Source: Actinomycetospora corticicola (GTDB lineage: Bacteria > Actinomycetota > Actinomycetes > Mycobacteriales > Pseudonocardiaceae). From it: a stretch of 64,000 nucleotides of DNA. The notes beneath the pieces are model-generated. The model saw only the letters and a program-made list of their open reading frames with translations. It ran no database searches and had not been told where the DNA came from. Position numbers and translations under genes: made by a program. Shown here piece by piece: positions 49,775-57,892 of the stretch. The stretch is taken from assembly GCF_013409505.1 (NCBI RefSeq), contig NZ_JACCBN010000001.1, positions 5,766,001 to 5,830,000 of the forward strand. The letters run 5' to 3'. Position 1 is the stretch's first letter; each line of letters begins with the position of its first letter.

Positions 49775-51778
49775 ATGCCTTCGGGCTCCCAGGGAGGATG
49801 GGAGACGGGTCGGCGGCGGCAGCAGAGGTGGCCGCGGTGGTCGGCCCGCAGCACGGCCGTCACGGGGTTGTTCGCCGTGGCGGTCATGGCGGCGGCCCTC
49901 GGGATCGGGCGCACGGTCGTGGCGCCGCCCGGACCGAGCGAGCAGGCCGCGGGGACGACGGGCAACTCGCGCACACTGGTGCCCGAGGAGACCGGGACCC
50001 AGGGGTTCGACGACGGGTACGGCGCGTCGGGTTCGTCATCGGCCGCGCGCCCGACGCAGGCCCCGGCGTCCGGGCTCGGCATCCCCGCCCCGCCCGCCGG
50101 GACCGACCCCGACGACTCGCTCGACCCACCCCTGACACCGATTCCGCTGCCCGGGGCGCGGCCGCAGGGCAGCGCGCCCGCGCCGGCGACGAGCACCCCG
50201 GCGGGCTGGGATCCGCCGCTCGCGCCGATCGTGCCGGGTGGCGCGTCCTCGCCCACCCCCGCGCCGTCCGCGACCTCGGCCCCACCCGTTCCCGCGGCGC
50301 CCGTCGTGCCGGTGCCCGACCCGGGTGCCGTGGCCCCGCCGAGCCCGGCCGCACCGGCGCGTCCGGCCGCACCGGTCAGCCCGGCCACGCCTGCGAGCCC
50401 GGCCACGCCTGCGGCCCCGGCAACGCCGGCGCCGGCGGCGACACCGGACCGCCCCGGCGTGCTCGATCTGCCCGGACGGGTGCTCGGCGGTGGTGGCGGG
50501 CCGCCCGAGCAGACCCGCGAGCGGGACGAGACCCGCGCCCGCGCGCCGCAGGGCAACGACAAGGGCGGCAAGGACCAGGGCGCCGGCAACGCGGGCGCCG
50601 CCGACCGTGGTGGCGACCGGGCCGCCGGCAATGACGAGCCCGCCGCCCAGGACAAACCCGCCGGCAAGAAGGAGGGCCCCGCCACCCCGCGTACTGCTGC
50701 CCTCCCGGCGGTCGCGCCGGCCGGGTGGCCGATCCCGATGCTGGGCCCGAGCAGCTCGGACGCCCCGTCCTCCTCGGCCACCACCGCCGAGCTGCCGGGC
50801 GAGGCCACCTCCACCGGCACCGGGTCGACCCTTGCACCGACGCGCACACCGGCCGGCGGGGCCGCCACCGGTGCGCTGCCCGACGGCTGGCCCCTCCCGA
50901 CCCTCGGCTCGCCGTCGACCGACGCCCCGCCCGGGTCGTCGGATGCGATCACCACGACGACGGGCCCGGCCAGCGGAACCACCGGCACCGACCCGACGGC
51001 CACCCGGGCCCCCAGCACGCGGACCGCCGACCCCACCGGCACCGGCGCACCGGGCACGCGCAGCGGGAGCCCGGGCACCGCGGCCACCACGGCGGCACCG
51101 CCCGCCTCGGGTGACGAGGCGGAGACGACCGCCACCGACCCGACGACAGGCGTGACCACCACCCGCAGCCGCAGCGTCGATCCGGGCAGCGGTGCGGTGA
51201 CGACCCGGTCGACGCAGACCGACCCGACCAGTCGTTCGCGCACCGTCCAGACGACCACCCGGTCGGCGGACGCCTCGAGCGTCGAGGTCACCACCACCCG
51301 GGAGTCCGCCGACCACGGGGACGCGACCACCACCCGGGCGCGGGCGTCGTCGAGCTCGACGCCGTCCTCGAGATCGACGGCGCAGTCGACGGCGCAGTCC
51401 ACGGCACAATCGACGGGACGGTCGACGTCGAAGCCGTCCGCCGAGTCGTCGTCGGGACCGTCGTCGCGGTCGAGTTCGAGCTCGTCCGCGAAGTCGTCCT
51501 CCAAGCCCTCCTCGAAGCCGACGTCGCGGTCCTCGAGCTCGTCGGTGCGCTCCAGCACCTCGAAGGGCTCCGACGGCTCGACGGTGAAGGAGACGACCAC
51601 CTCCGACGGCGAGGGCAACAAGGTCACCAAGCGCAGCGTCACCTCGTCCGACGGCGACGAGAAGACGGTCTACTCCGCGCAGTCCTCCGACGGGCAGAGC
51701 TTCGAGTACGAGACGTCGAGCGCCGTGACCGACCCGTCGGGGACCGAGAACTGGTGGTCACGACTCTGGTCGTGGTGA
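49775..51778 (+). CDS. Ser/Thr/Pro-rich membrane-anchored envelope protein
   Basis: A 667-residue low-complexity protein. A basic cytoplasmic N-terminus (1-28) leads to one TM helix (about 29-50). Next come Pro/Ala/Thr-rich stretches with recurring GWP-I/L-P-x-LG-like units (GWPIPMLGPSSSDAPSS and GWPLPTLGSPSTDAPPG), then a TTTR-rich zone, a Ser-rich zone with three AQST repeats and SSSK-type repeats, and a folded-looking end SSDGQSFEYETSSAVTD with an aromatic tail ENWWSRLWSW. It may span the cell wall as a stalk or adhesin and could be O-mannosylated. No catalytic domain was recognised. GGAG precedes ATG 49775. Confidence 0.75.
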   Translation: MPSGSQGGWETGRRRQQRWPRWSARSTAVTGLFAVAVMAAALGIGRTVVAPPGPSEQAAGTTGNSRTLVPEETGTQGFDDGYGASGSSSAARPTQAPASGLGIPAPPAGTDPDDSLDPPLTPIPLPGARPQGSAPAPATSTPAGWDPPLAPIVPGGASSPTPAPSATSAPPVPAAPVVPVPDPGAVAPPSPAAPARPAAPVSPATPASPATPAAPATPAPAATPDRPGVLDLPGRVLGGGGGPPEQTRERDETRARAPQGNDKGGKDQGAGNAGAADRGGDRAAGNDEPAAQDKPAGKKEGPATPRTAALPAVAPAGWPIPMLGPSSSDAPSSSATTAELPGEATSTGTGSTLAPTRTPAGGAATGALPDGWPLPTLGSPSTDAPPGSSDAITTTTGPASGTTGTDPTATRAPSTRTADPTGTGAPGTRSGSPGTAATTAAPPASGDEAETTATDPTTGVTTTRSRSVDPGSGAVTTRSTQTDPTSRSRTVQTTTRSADASSVEVTTTRESADHGDATTTRARASSSSTPSSRSTAQSTAQSTAQSTGRSTSKPSAESSSGPSSRSSSSSSAKSSSKPSSKPTSRSSSSSVRSSTSKGSDGSTVKETTTSDGEGNKVTKRSVTSSDGDEKTVYSAQSSDGQSFEYETSSAVTDPSGTENWWSRLWSW

Positions 51779-51802
51779 GCGACGATCGGGTACAGGGCCG
51801 GG

Positions 51803-52627
51803 ATGCCGCTGCCGCCTCCCGGACCCGACTCCCTCGTCCTCGTCACCGGTGCCTCCTCCGGGATCGGCGCCGAGACCGCGCGCGCCCTCGCGGCGCGCGG
51901 CTATCCGACGCTGCTGGTCGCCCGGCGTGAGGACGCGCTGACCGACCTCGCCGCCGAGCTGGGGCGGCGGACCGGCCTCACCAGCGAGGTCCACGCCGCC
52001 GACCTCGCCGACGACGAGGCCCGCGCCGGGGTCCGCGACCTCCTGCACCGCGACGACCGCATCGTCGGCCTCGTCAACGCCGCCGGCTTCGGGGTGACGG
52101 GCCGGGTGGTCGACTCCGACCCCGAGGCGCTCGACGGCCTGATCCGGGTCAACGTGCTCGCCCTGCACGACCTGTCGGTCGCCGCGGTCGACGCCTTCGT
52201 CCGTCGCTCCCGCAGCACCGGTCGGCCGGGCGCGATCCTCAACGTCTCGTCGATCACCGCGTTCCAGCCCCTGCCCGGTGTCGCGAGCTACGCGGCCAGC
52301 AAGGCCTTCGTGCAGTCGTTCTCCGAGGCGGTCCACACCGAGCTCGCGGGCACCGGGGTCACGCTGACGACCCTGAGCCCCGGCCTCACCCGCACCGGGT
52401 TCGCCGACGCCGCCGAGACCGACGCCTTCGACCGGGCGCCGGGCTTCACCGTCGGCGAGGCCGCGGACGTCGCCGAGGCCGGGGTCGCGGCGATGGCGGC
52501 CGGCCACCGCAGCGTCGTCCCCGGACTGGTCAACCAGCTCAGCGCGTTCTCCGGGCGGCTCACCCCGCGAAGCGTGCTGCTGCCCGTCGTCCACCAGGCG
52601 ATGGACTGGTTCGGCGGGCGGGGATGA
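51803..52627 (+). CDS. short-chain dehydrogenase/reductase
   Basis: A 274-residue classical SDR. The cofactor motif TGASSGIG is near 15-22, NAAGFG near 92 (NNAG-like), the catalytic Ser in LNVSSITAF near 151, and Tyr-x-x-x-Lys in YAASKAF near 165. ARR after the second strand suggests NADP preference. The substrate is unknown. ATG at 51803; 7 bp separate it from the PPOX gene. Confidence 0.92.
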   Translation: MPLPPPGPDSLVLVTGASSGIGAETARALAARGYPTLLVARREDALTDLAAELGRRTGLTSEVHAADLADDEARAGVRDLLHRDDRIVGLVNAAGFGVTGRVVDSDPEALDGLIRVNVLALHDLSVAAVDAFVRRSRSTGRPGAILNVSSITAFQPLPGVASYAASKAFVQSFSEAVHTELAGTGVTLTTLSPGLTRTGFADAAETDAFDRAPGFTVGEAADVAEAGVAAMAAGHRSVVPGLVNQLSAFSGRLTPRSVLLPVVHQAMDWFGGRG

Positions 52628-52634
52628 TCTCGCC

Positions 52635-53045
52635 ATGACCGTCACCCCGGCCGATCTGCACGCCCGCGGCGAGGAGTTCGCCGAGTTCTGGCGCGAGTAC
52701 CACCTCTGCACCCTCACCACGTTGCGGCGCGACGGCAGCCCGCACGTGGTCCCGGTCGGGTGCACCCTTGACCTGGACACGGCGATCGCCCGCATCATCA
52801 CCTCCGGTCCCAGCCGCAAGGCCGCGCACGTGCGGCTGGGCGGGCACGGCGGGGCGCGGGTCGCGGTCAGCCAGGTCGACCGCGGGCGCTGGTCGACGCT
52901 GGAGGGCCTCGCGGTGGTGCGGGACGACCCGGAGTCGGTCGCCGACGCCGAGGCCCGCTACGCCGCGCGCTACCGCACCCCGCGGGAGAACCCGCGTCGT
53001 GTGGTCCTGGAGATCACGCTGACGCGGGTCCTCGGGTCGCGCTGA
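52635..53045 (+). CDS. PPOX-class F420/flavin-binding oxidoreductase
   Basis: A 136-residue split-barrel protein of the pyridoxamine-phosphate-oxidase superfamily. Core strands are LCTLTTLRRDGSPHVVPVGCTLD near 27-49 and ARIITSGPSRKAAHVR, and the C-terminal helix ends EITLTRVLG. Actinobacterial members reduce substrates with coenzyme F420. It probably shares a transcript with the SDR gene upstream. Confidence 0.87.
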   Translation: MTVTPADLHARGEEFAEFWREYHLCTLTTLRRDGSPHVVPVGCTLDLDTAIARIITSGPSRKAAHVRLGGHGGARVAVSQVDRGRWSTLEGLAVVRDDPESVADAEARYAARYRTPRENPRRVVLEITLTRVLGSR

Positions 53046-53082
53046 CCCCGACGACGGGTGCTGCCGCGCGGGAGGCGCTCGG

Positions 53083-55173
53083 TCACGACGTCGGGTGGGT
53101 CAGGTCGTACACGACGGTCCCGCCCACGGTGGTCGCCGTGTAGTGCTGCTTCACCCAGGCCGTGATCTGCACGGTGGCGTCGGAGCCGCCGGTGTCGGGC
53201 ACCGACGTGAGGCCCTCGCCGAGGAAGTAGTGCACCTGCCCGGTGGCCACGAGCTGCTGGAAGGCGGCCGGCGTGGGGGAGGGGTCGGTGCCGTTGAATC
53301 CGCCGAGCGGCATCACCGGCGACCCGCTCGCGAGCTGGTAGCCGGCGGCCGGCATCGACCCGACCGTCGCCGCCACCCACGTGTAGCCGTCTGCCCCGGC
53401 CTGCAGGAACGACGTCAGCTGCGCCGACGGTTCCGAGGCGCGCAACAGCTGCATCGCGCCGCCGGGTCCGCCCGGTCCGCCCGGTCCGCCCCGTCCGGCC
53501 CCGCCCCCACGTGGCAGCGACGACGCGTTGCTGCCACTCGGTGACAGCGACGACGCGTTGCTGCCACCGGGGGGACGACCCGGCCCGCCCTGCCCCGGAT
53601 CACCCCGGCCCGGTCCACCGGAGCCCGGGCCGCCCCGGCCCCCGGGACCACCGAAGCCCGACGAGGGACCCGCCGTCGGGATGATCGCGGTGTGGGCGGT
53701 GGCGGCCGTGACGGCGGCGTAGGCCGTGGGACCACCGAGGGCCGCGACGAGGGCCGCGGTCAGGACCCCGAGCACGAGGACACGGCGGCCGGCGAGCAGG
53801 AGCCCGAGCACCGCGAGCGCCCCGGCGACGAGGACGACGACGCGCAGCCACGAGACGAAGGTCGGGGTCTCGCGGAGCAGGTACCAGGACCAGACCGTGG
53901 TCACCGCGACCGCCGCCGCGAGGGTCCACCGGGCCCGTGCACGCCACGCCTCGACCACACCGACGGCGGCGAGTGCGGCGATCCACGGTGCGAGGGCCAC
54001 CGCGTAGTAGGGGTGGATGATGCCGGCCGCGAGGCTGAACACGCCGCCCGTGACGAGCAGCGATCCGCCCCAGAGCAGCACAGCGGCGCGGCGCCGGTCG
54101 GTGCGGGGGGTGCGGCCGACCCACACGAGCAGCGCGATCGCCAGGATCAGCGCGAGGGGCAGCAACCAGGCGACCTGGTTCGCCATCGACCCGGTGAACA
54201 ACGCCGACCAGGAGTCCGTGGAGGTCGTGCCACCGGCGCCCCCACCACCACCTCCGCCCGGCATCCCGCCGCCCCCGCCGCCGAGCTGACCGGTCTCGTC
54301 CCCCGTCAGGCGACCGACGCCGTTGTAGCCGAAGGCCAGCGACAACACGCTGTCGTCCTGCGACCCGCCGACGTAGGGCCGCGACGACGCCGGCCACAGC
54401 TCGACCACCGCGACCCACCAGCCCGCCGAGACCAGCAGCGCGGCGGAGGCGGGCAGCAGCGCGACCAGTCGACGACGCCAGGTGCCCGGGCCGGCGACGA
54501 GGTGCACCGCGGCGAGGGCGGGCAGGACGAGGAAGGCCTGCAGCGACTTCGTCAGGAACCCGGTCCCGACGCACGCCGCCGCCAGGACCAGCCACCACGT
54601 CGACGCCCGCAGCGTGCCCGCGTCGACCGAGCGCACCAGCGCGTAGGCGGCCGCGACGAGCAGCAGGCAGAGCAGGGCGTCGGGGTTGTCGAAGCGGAAC
54701 ATGAGCACCGCGACCGGGGTCAGCGCGAAGGCGAGGCCCGCGAGCAGCCCGGCGACCGGGCCGGACCAGCGGCGCACCCCCGCCGTCAGGAGCCCGACCG
54801 CCGCGACGCCCATGAGCGCCTGCGGCACGAGCACCGACCACGACGAGAGCCCGAACGACCGCACCGACAGCCCCAGCACCCACAGCGATGCGGGCGGCTT
54901 GTCGACCATGATCGAGGCGGGGGCGTCCGAGGCCCCGAAGAACCAGGCCTTCCAGCTCTGTCCACCGGCCTGGGCGGCCGCGGCGTAGAAGGCGTTGCCC
55001 CAGCCGCTCGCGGACAGCCCGATCAGGTAGAGCGCCGCCGTCCCGATCAGCAGGGCCGTCAGGAGGAACGGGTACCACCGTCCGCCGCGACCGCGATCCG
55101 AACGAGCGGCGCTTTCGCAGCTTCTACGTGCACGAGAGTGCCGTTCGTTCGGATCGGTGGCGAGCAGGCTCAT
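53083..55173 (-). CDS. GT39-type polyprenyl-sugar glycosyltransferase
   Basis: A 696-residue integral membrane glycosyltransferase of the ArnT/PMT (GT39, YkcB-like) class. The first loop holds YAAAAQAGGQSWKAWFFG and DKPP, with a catalytic acidic residue; about 10-12 TM helices follow, then a large extracellular C-terminal domain (about 500-696). It would transfer a sugar from polyprenyl phosphate to lipid or protein at the outer face. Two Gly-rich insertions stand out (about 285-310 and 505-565). The second contains a tandem GSNASSL repeat encoded by a 27-bp palindromic unit. The N-terminus, with rare codons, is also encoded by an inverted repeat, so the true start is uncertain. Confidence 0.85.
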   Translation of the reverse strand: MSLLATDPNERHSRARRSCESAARSDRGRGGRWYPFLLTALLIGTAALYLIGLSASGWGNAFYAAAAQAGGQSWKAWFFGASDAPASIMVDKPPASLWVLGLSVRSFGLSSWSVLVPQALMGVAAVGLLTAGVRRWSGPVAGLLAGLAFALTPVAVLMFRFDNPDALLCLLLVAAAYALVRSVDAGTLRASTWWLVLAAACVGTGFLTKSLQAFLVLPALAAVHLVAGPGTWRRRLVALLPASAALLVSAGWWVAVVELWPASSRPYVGGSQDDSVLSLAFGYNGVGRLTGDETGQLGGGGGGMPGGGGGGGAGGTTSTDSWSALFTGSMANQVAWLLPLALILAIALLVWVGRTPRTDRRRAAVLLWGGSLLVTGGVFSLAAGIIHPYYAVALAPWIAALAAVGVVEAWRARARWTLAAAVAVTTVWSWYLLRETPTFVSWLRVVVLVAGALAVLGLLLAGRRVLVLGVLTAALVAALGGPTAYAAVTAATAHTAIIPTAGPSSGFGGPGGRGGPGSGGPGRGDPGQGGPGRPPGGSNASSLSPSGSNASSLPRGGGAGRGGPGGPGGPGGAMQLLRASEPSAQLTSFLQAGADGYTWVAATVGSMPAAGYQLASGSPVMPLGGFNGTDPSPTPAAFQQLVATGQVHYFLGEGLTSVPDTGGSDATVQITAWVKQHYTATTVGGTVVYDLTHPTS
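53511..53567. repeat. two tandem 27-bp palindromic units inside GT39 gene
   Basis: Units 53511-53537 and 53541-53567 differ at one base and are separated by TCG. Each begins GTGGCAGC or GTGACAGC and ends GTTGCTGCCAC, so the ends are inverted. In the gene frame they give GSNASSLSPS then GSNASSLPRG. A related copy with the same 27+3 spacing starts at 59630. Confidence 0.75.
55094..55156. repeat. 17-bp inverted repeat at 5' end of GT39 gene
   Basis: Arms 55094-55110 and 55140-55156 (core GATCCGAACGA/TCGTTCGGATC) match with one mismatch around a 29-nt loop. The element codes for residues about 7-27 and uses codons rare in the window (AGA, TCT, GCA, GAA). Confidence 0.6.
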
Positions 55174-55238
55174 GACGACGAGCGTGCGGCGGCGCCGTGA
55201 TCAGCCCGTATGTCCGGCCTGTGCCGCGGCTGTGCGGC

Positions 55239-56141
55239 TCAGGTCTGCAGCGGGGCGAGCTCGGCGGCGAACCCGTCGAGGAAGTCGTCCCACGAGCCCG
55301 GCGAGACTGCGGGGCGCACCACGAACTTGGTGATCCCGGCGTCGACGAACTCGCCCACCAGACCCTTCGCCTCGGCCCAGCCGGCCGCGACGAGCTTGCC
55401 CGGGTCCTCGGTGTCGAGCCGGCGACGGGCCGTGGAGGCGCGGGCACGGGCGCGGTCCTCCTCGGTCGCCCCTTCGGGCAGGACGAGCAGGTTGGTGCCG
55501 TAGTGGTCGTCCTCGACGGCGCGCCCGGCCGCGTCGGCCGCCTCGGCGATCACCCGCCGCGCGGCGCCCGCTTCGTCGGGGGTCACGAACGACGCGAGCC
55601 AGCCGTCGGCGAGGCGCCCCACACGACGCAGGGCGTCGGGCACGAGGCCGCCGAGCCACAGGTCGAGCGGCTTCATCGGCCGCGGCTCGACGACCGCCTC
55701 GTCGAGGTGGAAGAACCGGCCGTGGTGGGTGACGACCGGCTCGGAGAGCAGGCGGCGCACCACGACGAGCGCCTCCTCGAAGACGTCGGCCCGCCGTCCG
55801 TCCACCGGGTACATCGTCCGCTCCGCCGGCGTCGCGGGCTGCAGGCCGAACACCGGCAGGATGCGGCGCGGGGCGAGGGCGGCGAGCGAGGCGAGCTGGT
55901 GGGCGACGACGGCGGGGTTGCGGCCCGGGAGCACGACCACGCCCGTGCCGAGCTTGAGGTGCTCGGTACGGCCGGCCGCCCAGGCGAGCGCGGTGAGGGG
56001 TTCGATCGCGGGCGCGGCGATCCGGTCGGGGAACCACACCGAGTCGATGCCGCGACGCTCGCAGCCGTCGACGAGGTCGCGGGTGGCGACGGCCGGTTCG
56101 TCGTCGGTGACGGCCGCGCCGATGCCCAGGCGGACGCTCAT
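55239..56141 (-). CDS. LLM class flavin/F420-dependent oxidoreductase
   Basis: A 300-residue luciferase-like TIM-barrel protein. LGIGAAVTDDEPAVATRDLV begins the barrel; SVWFPDRI near 34, LKLGTGVVVLPGRNPAVVAHQ near 63-83, and LWLGGLVPDALRRVGRLADGW near 160-180 are the family segments. It probably uses F420 or FMN for hydride transfer to an unknown substrate. The ATG at 56141 overlaps the stop of the amidotransferase gene (ATGA), so the pair is co-translated. Confidence 0.87.
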   Translation of the reverse strand: MSVRLGIGAAVTDDEPAVATRDLVDGCERRGIDSVWFPDRIAAPAIEPLTALAWAAGRTEHLKLGTGVVVLPGRNPAVVAHQLASLAALAPRRILPVFGLQPATPAERTMYPVDGRRADVFEEALVVVRRLLSEPVVTHHGRFFHLDEAVVEPRPMKPLDLWLGGLVPDALRRVGRLADGWLASFVTPDEAGAARRVIAEAADAAGRAVEDDHYGTNLLVLPEGATEEDRARARASTARRRLDTEDPGKLVAAGWAEAKGLVGEFVDAGITKFVVRPAVSPGSWDDFLDGFAAELAPLQT

Positions 56142-56869
56142 GCGTGGACCTCCTGATCCGCGGGGACGAGCCCTGCCCGCACCCCGAAGTCGTCGAACAA
56201 CCGCCACGATCGCACCCGCGAGGACTCCGCGCGCTCCGCCACCTCGGCCCGCAGCCCCGCCGTCGTGATGCCGAGCTCGTCGAACCGGTCCTCGAGGGCC
56301 GTGCCGGTCCAGCGCCCGGCCCAGATCTCGAACTCCTCCGGGGTGATCTCGGGGTGGAACTGCACGCCGAGGTGGCGGTCGAGCCGGAACGCCTGGTCGC
56401 AGCGCTCGGAGCGGGCGAGCACCTCGGAGTTCGGCGGCGCGGTGAAGGAGTCGAAGTGGAACTCCATCCACGGCCCGTCGTCGATGGCGTCGCAGAACGT
56501 CGAGATGGTGCGGAAGCCGTTCTCGTGCCGCCCGTCGGCGGCGTTGGCGCTGCCGCCGAGCACCCGGGCGAGGAGCTGCCCGCCGAAGCAGATGCCGAGC
56601 ACGGGCACGTCGGCCTCGATCGCCCGCTGCAGGTACGCGATCTCGGACGCGAGCCAGGGCACGGAGTCGTCCCACGCACCCTGCACCGACCCGAGCACCG
56701 CGACCGCGTCCACCGTCGACGGGTCCGGCAGGTCGGTGCCCGCCACGGCCGGGAGCACCGTGATCCCGCGCTCGCGGGCCCAGCTGCCGAGGGTGCCGGA
56801 CTGCACCAGCACGGTCTCGGGGGACGCGTCGTGACCGATGACGAGCAGGGTCGGGGGAGTCGGTGCCAT
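56138..56869 (-). CDS. class I glutamine amidotransferase-like protein
   Basis: A 243-residue stand-alone GATase 1 domain. Cys94 lies in LGICFGGQLLA, and the catalytic His-x-Glu in GVQFHPEITPEEF near 172. Relatives (GuaA-like, PuuD-like) release ammonia from glutamine or hydrolyse gamma-glutamyl bonds. The C-terminal helical tail of about 60 residues is typical of this actinobacterial group. The ATG at 56869 begins the conserved domain and follows no upstream partner synthase, so the target is unknown. It is co-translated with the LLM oxidoreductase. Confidence 0.87.
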   Translation of the reverse strand: MAPTPPTLLVIGHDASPETVLVQSGTLGSWARERGITVLPAVAGTDLPDPSTVDAVAVLGSVQGAWDDSVPWLASEIAYLQRAIEADVPVLGICFGGQLLARVLGGSANAADGRHENGFRTISTFCDAIDDGPWMEFHFDSFTAPPNSEVLARSERCDQAFRLDRHLGVQFHPEITPEEFEIWAGRWTGTALEDRFDELGITTAGLRAEVAERAESSRVRSWRLFDDFGVRAGLVPADQEVHA

Positions 56870-56911
56870 ACCCCGTGCAACGCACCGGGCGTCCACGACC
56901 ATCCTGGACGC

Positions 56912-57352
56912 GTGCCGAAACCGTGTGCCTTCTGCGCGATCGTGGCCGGCGACGCCCCCGCCCACGAGGTCCACCGCGACGACGACACCGTCGCCTTCCT
57001 CGACGTGAAGCCGATCTTCCACGGGCACGTGCTGCTCGTGCCGCGGCAGCACGTCACGACCCTCGCCGAGCTCCCGGCCGACCGCGTCCCGGGGTTCTTC
57101 GCCCTCGCGCAGCGGCTCGAGCGGGCCGTGGAGTCGACGATGGAGGCGCCCGGCTCGCTGGTCCTGATCAACAACGTCGTCAGCCAGTCCGTGCCGCACC
57201 TGCACCTGCACGTCATCCCGCGTCGCCCGAAGGACGGGCTGCGCTTCTTCCTCGGGCCGCGTCACCCCTATTCGGACACGGATGAGGCGGCGGAGGTCGC
57301 ACAGCGCATCGCCGTCGCTCTCAGCGATCTCCCGTCGAGTGAGCACAGCTGA
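56912..57352 (+). CDS. HIT-family nucleotide hydrolase
   Basis: A 146-residue histidine-triad protein. The triad HLHLHVIP gives His96, His98 and His100, and an N-terminal C-x-x-C (Cys5, Cys8 in PCAFC) with a downstream His may hold zinc. Relatives hydrolyse AMP-linked or dinucleoside polyphosphate substrates. The GTG at 56912 gives the usual short N-terminus; the longer frame upstream is antisense to the amidotransferase gene. Confidence 0.92.
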   Translation: MPKPCAFCAIVAGDAPAHEVHRDDDTVAFLDVKPIFHGHVLLVPRQHVTTLAELPADRVPGFFALAQRLERAVESTMEAPGSLVLINNVVSQSVPHLHLHVIPRRPKDGLRFFLGPRHPYSDTDEAAEVAQRIAVALSDLPSSEHS

Positions 57353-57417
57353 TCCGTTCGCCGGTACGCGAGAAGCGCCGATCAGCGCCTGCCGGGGGTC
57401 CGAACGGCGCTGAGCGG
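57348..57417. repeat. nested palindromes after HIT gene
   Basis: Arms 57378-57389 and 57406-57417 (CCGATCAGCGCC/GGCGCTGAGCGG) match with one mismatch. A third similar half, GCTGATCCGTTCGC, begins near 57349, giving three alternating copies of a GCTGAKC-TTCGC-like unit. It may act as terminator of the HIT gene. Confidence 0.5.
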
Positions 57418-57572
57418 TTCGCGAGACGCGTCAAGCGGTCTCAGGTTGTGCGTCCGATCGAGTGGTTTGGCCCCCTGCTCACCGGTTGTGCTGCGATAGT
57501 CACGGTGCGCGGACGGGGCGGTACGGCGACACGGCCGATCACCCACCGCGACGACGAGGCGGAGGTGGGGAG

Positions 57573-57854
57573 ATGACGGTCCTGAGCTGGGTCGCCGTTC
57601 TCGTCGGGGCGTGGTGCGCCGTCTCGGTCCTGGCCGCCCTCGGACTCGGCGCCCTGCTGCGCCGGGGCGCGGCGGTCGACGACGAGCTCGCCGAGCAGGG
57701 CCGCGAGCGCGACCTGCGCGGCCCGCTGGCCATGTGGCTCGCCGAGTTCTCCTCCGTGCCGGACACCCCGGCCGCCCTGTTCGACGAGGTGCCGACGCAG
57801 CGTCGGCCCCGCGACGTCGACTCGGGCATGAACGAGGTCCCCACCGCGCGCTGA
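57573..57854 (+). CDS. small single-pass membrane protein
   Basis: A 93-residue protein with one TM helix at about 4-28 (LSWVAVLVGAWCAVSVLAALGLGAL) followed by a basic and acidic cytoplasmic tail (DDELAEQGRERDLRG) and a disordered end. GGAGGTGGGG precedes the ATG at 57573. No family was recognised. It is isolated between the HIT and trpS genes. Confidence 0.7.
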   Translation: MTVLSWVAVLVGAWCAVSVLAALGLGALLRRGAAVDDELAEQGRERDLRGPLAMWLAEFSSVPDTPAALFDEVPTQRRPRDVDSGMNEVPTAR

Positions 57855-57892
57855 GCGCGGCCGCCGGGGACGACCCGGCGTCGGGAAGGACC

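Noticed and set aside
48466-51642. A 1058-codon minus-strand open frame
   Set aside because: Only 48466-49569 has decarboxylase motifs. The upstream part is the antisense of the Ser/Thr/Pro-rich gene and has Val/Gly-rich shadow sequence.
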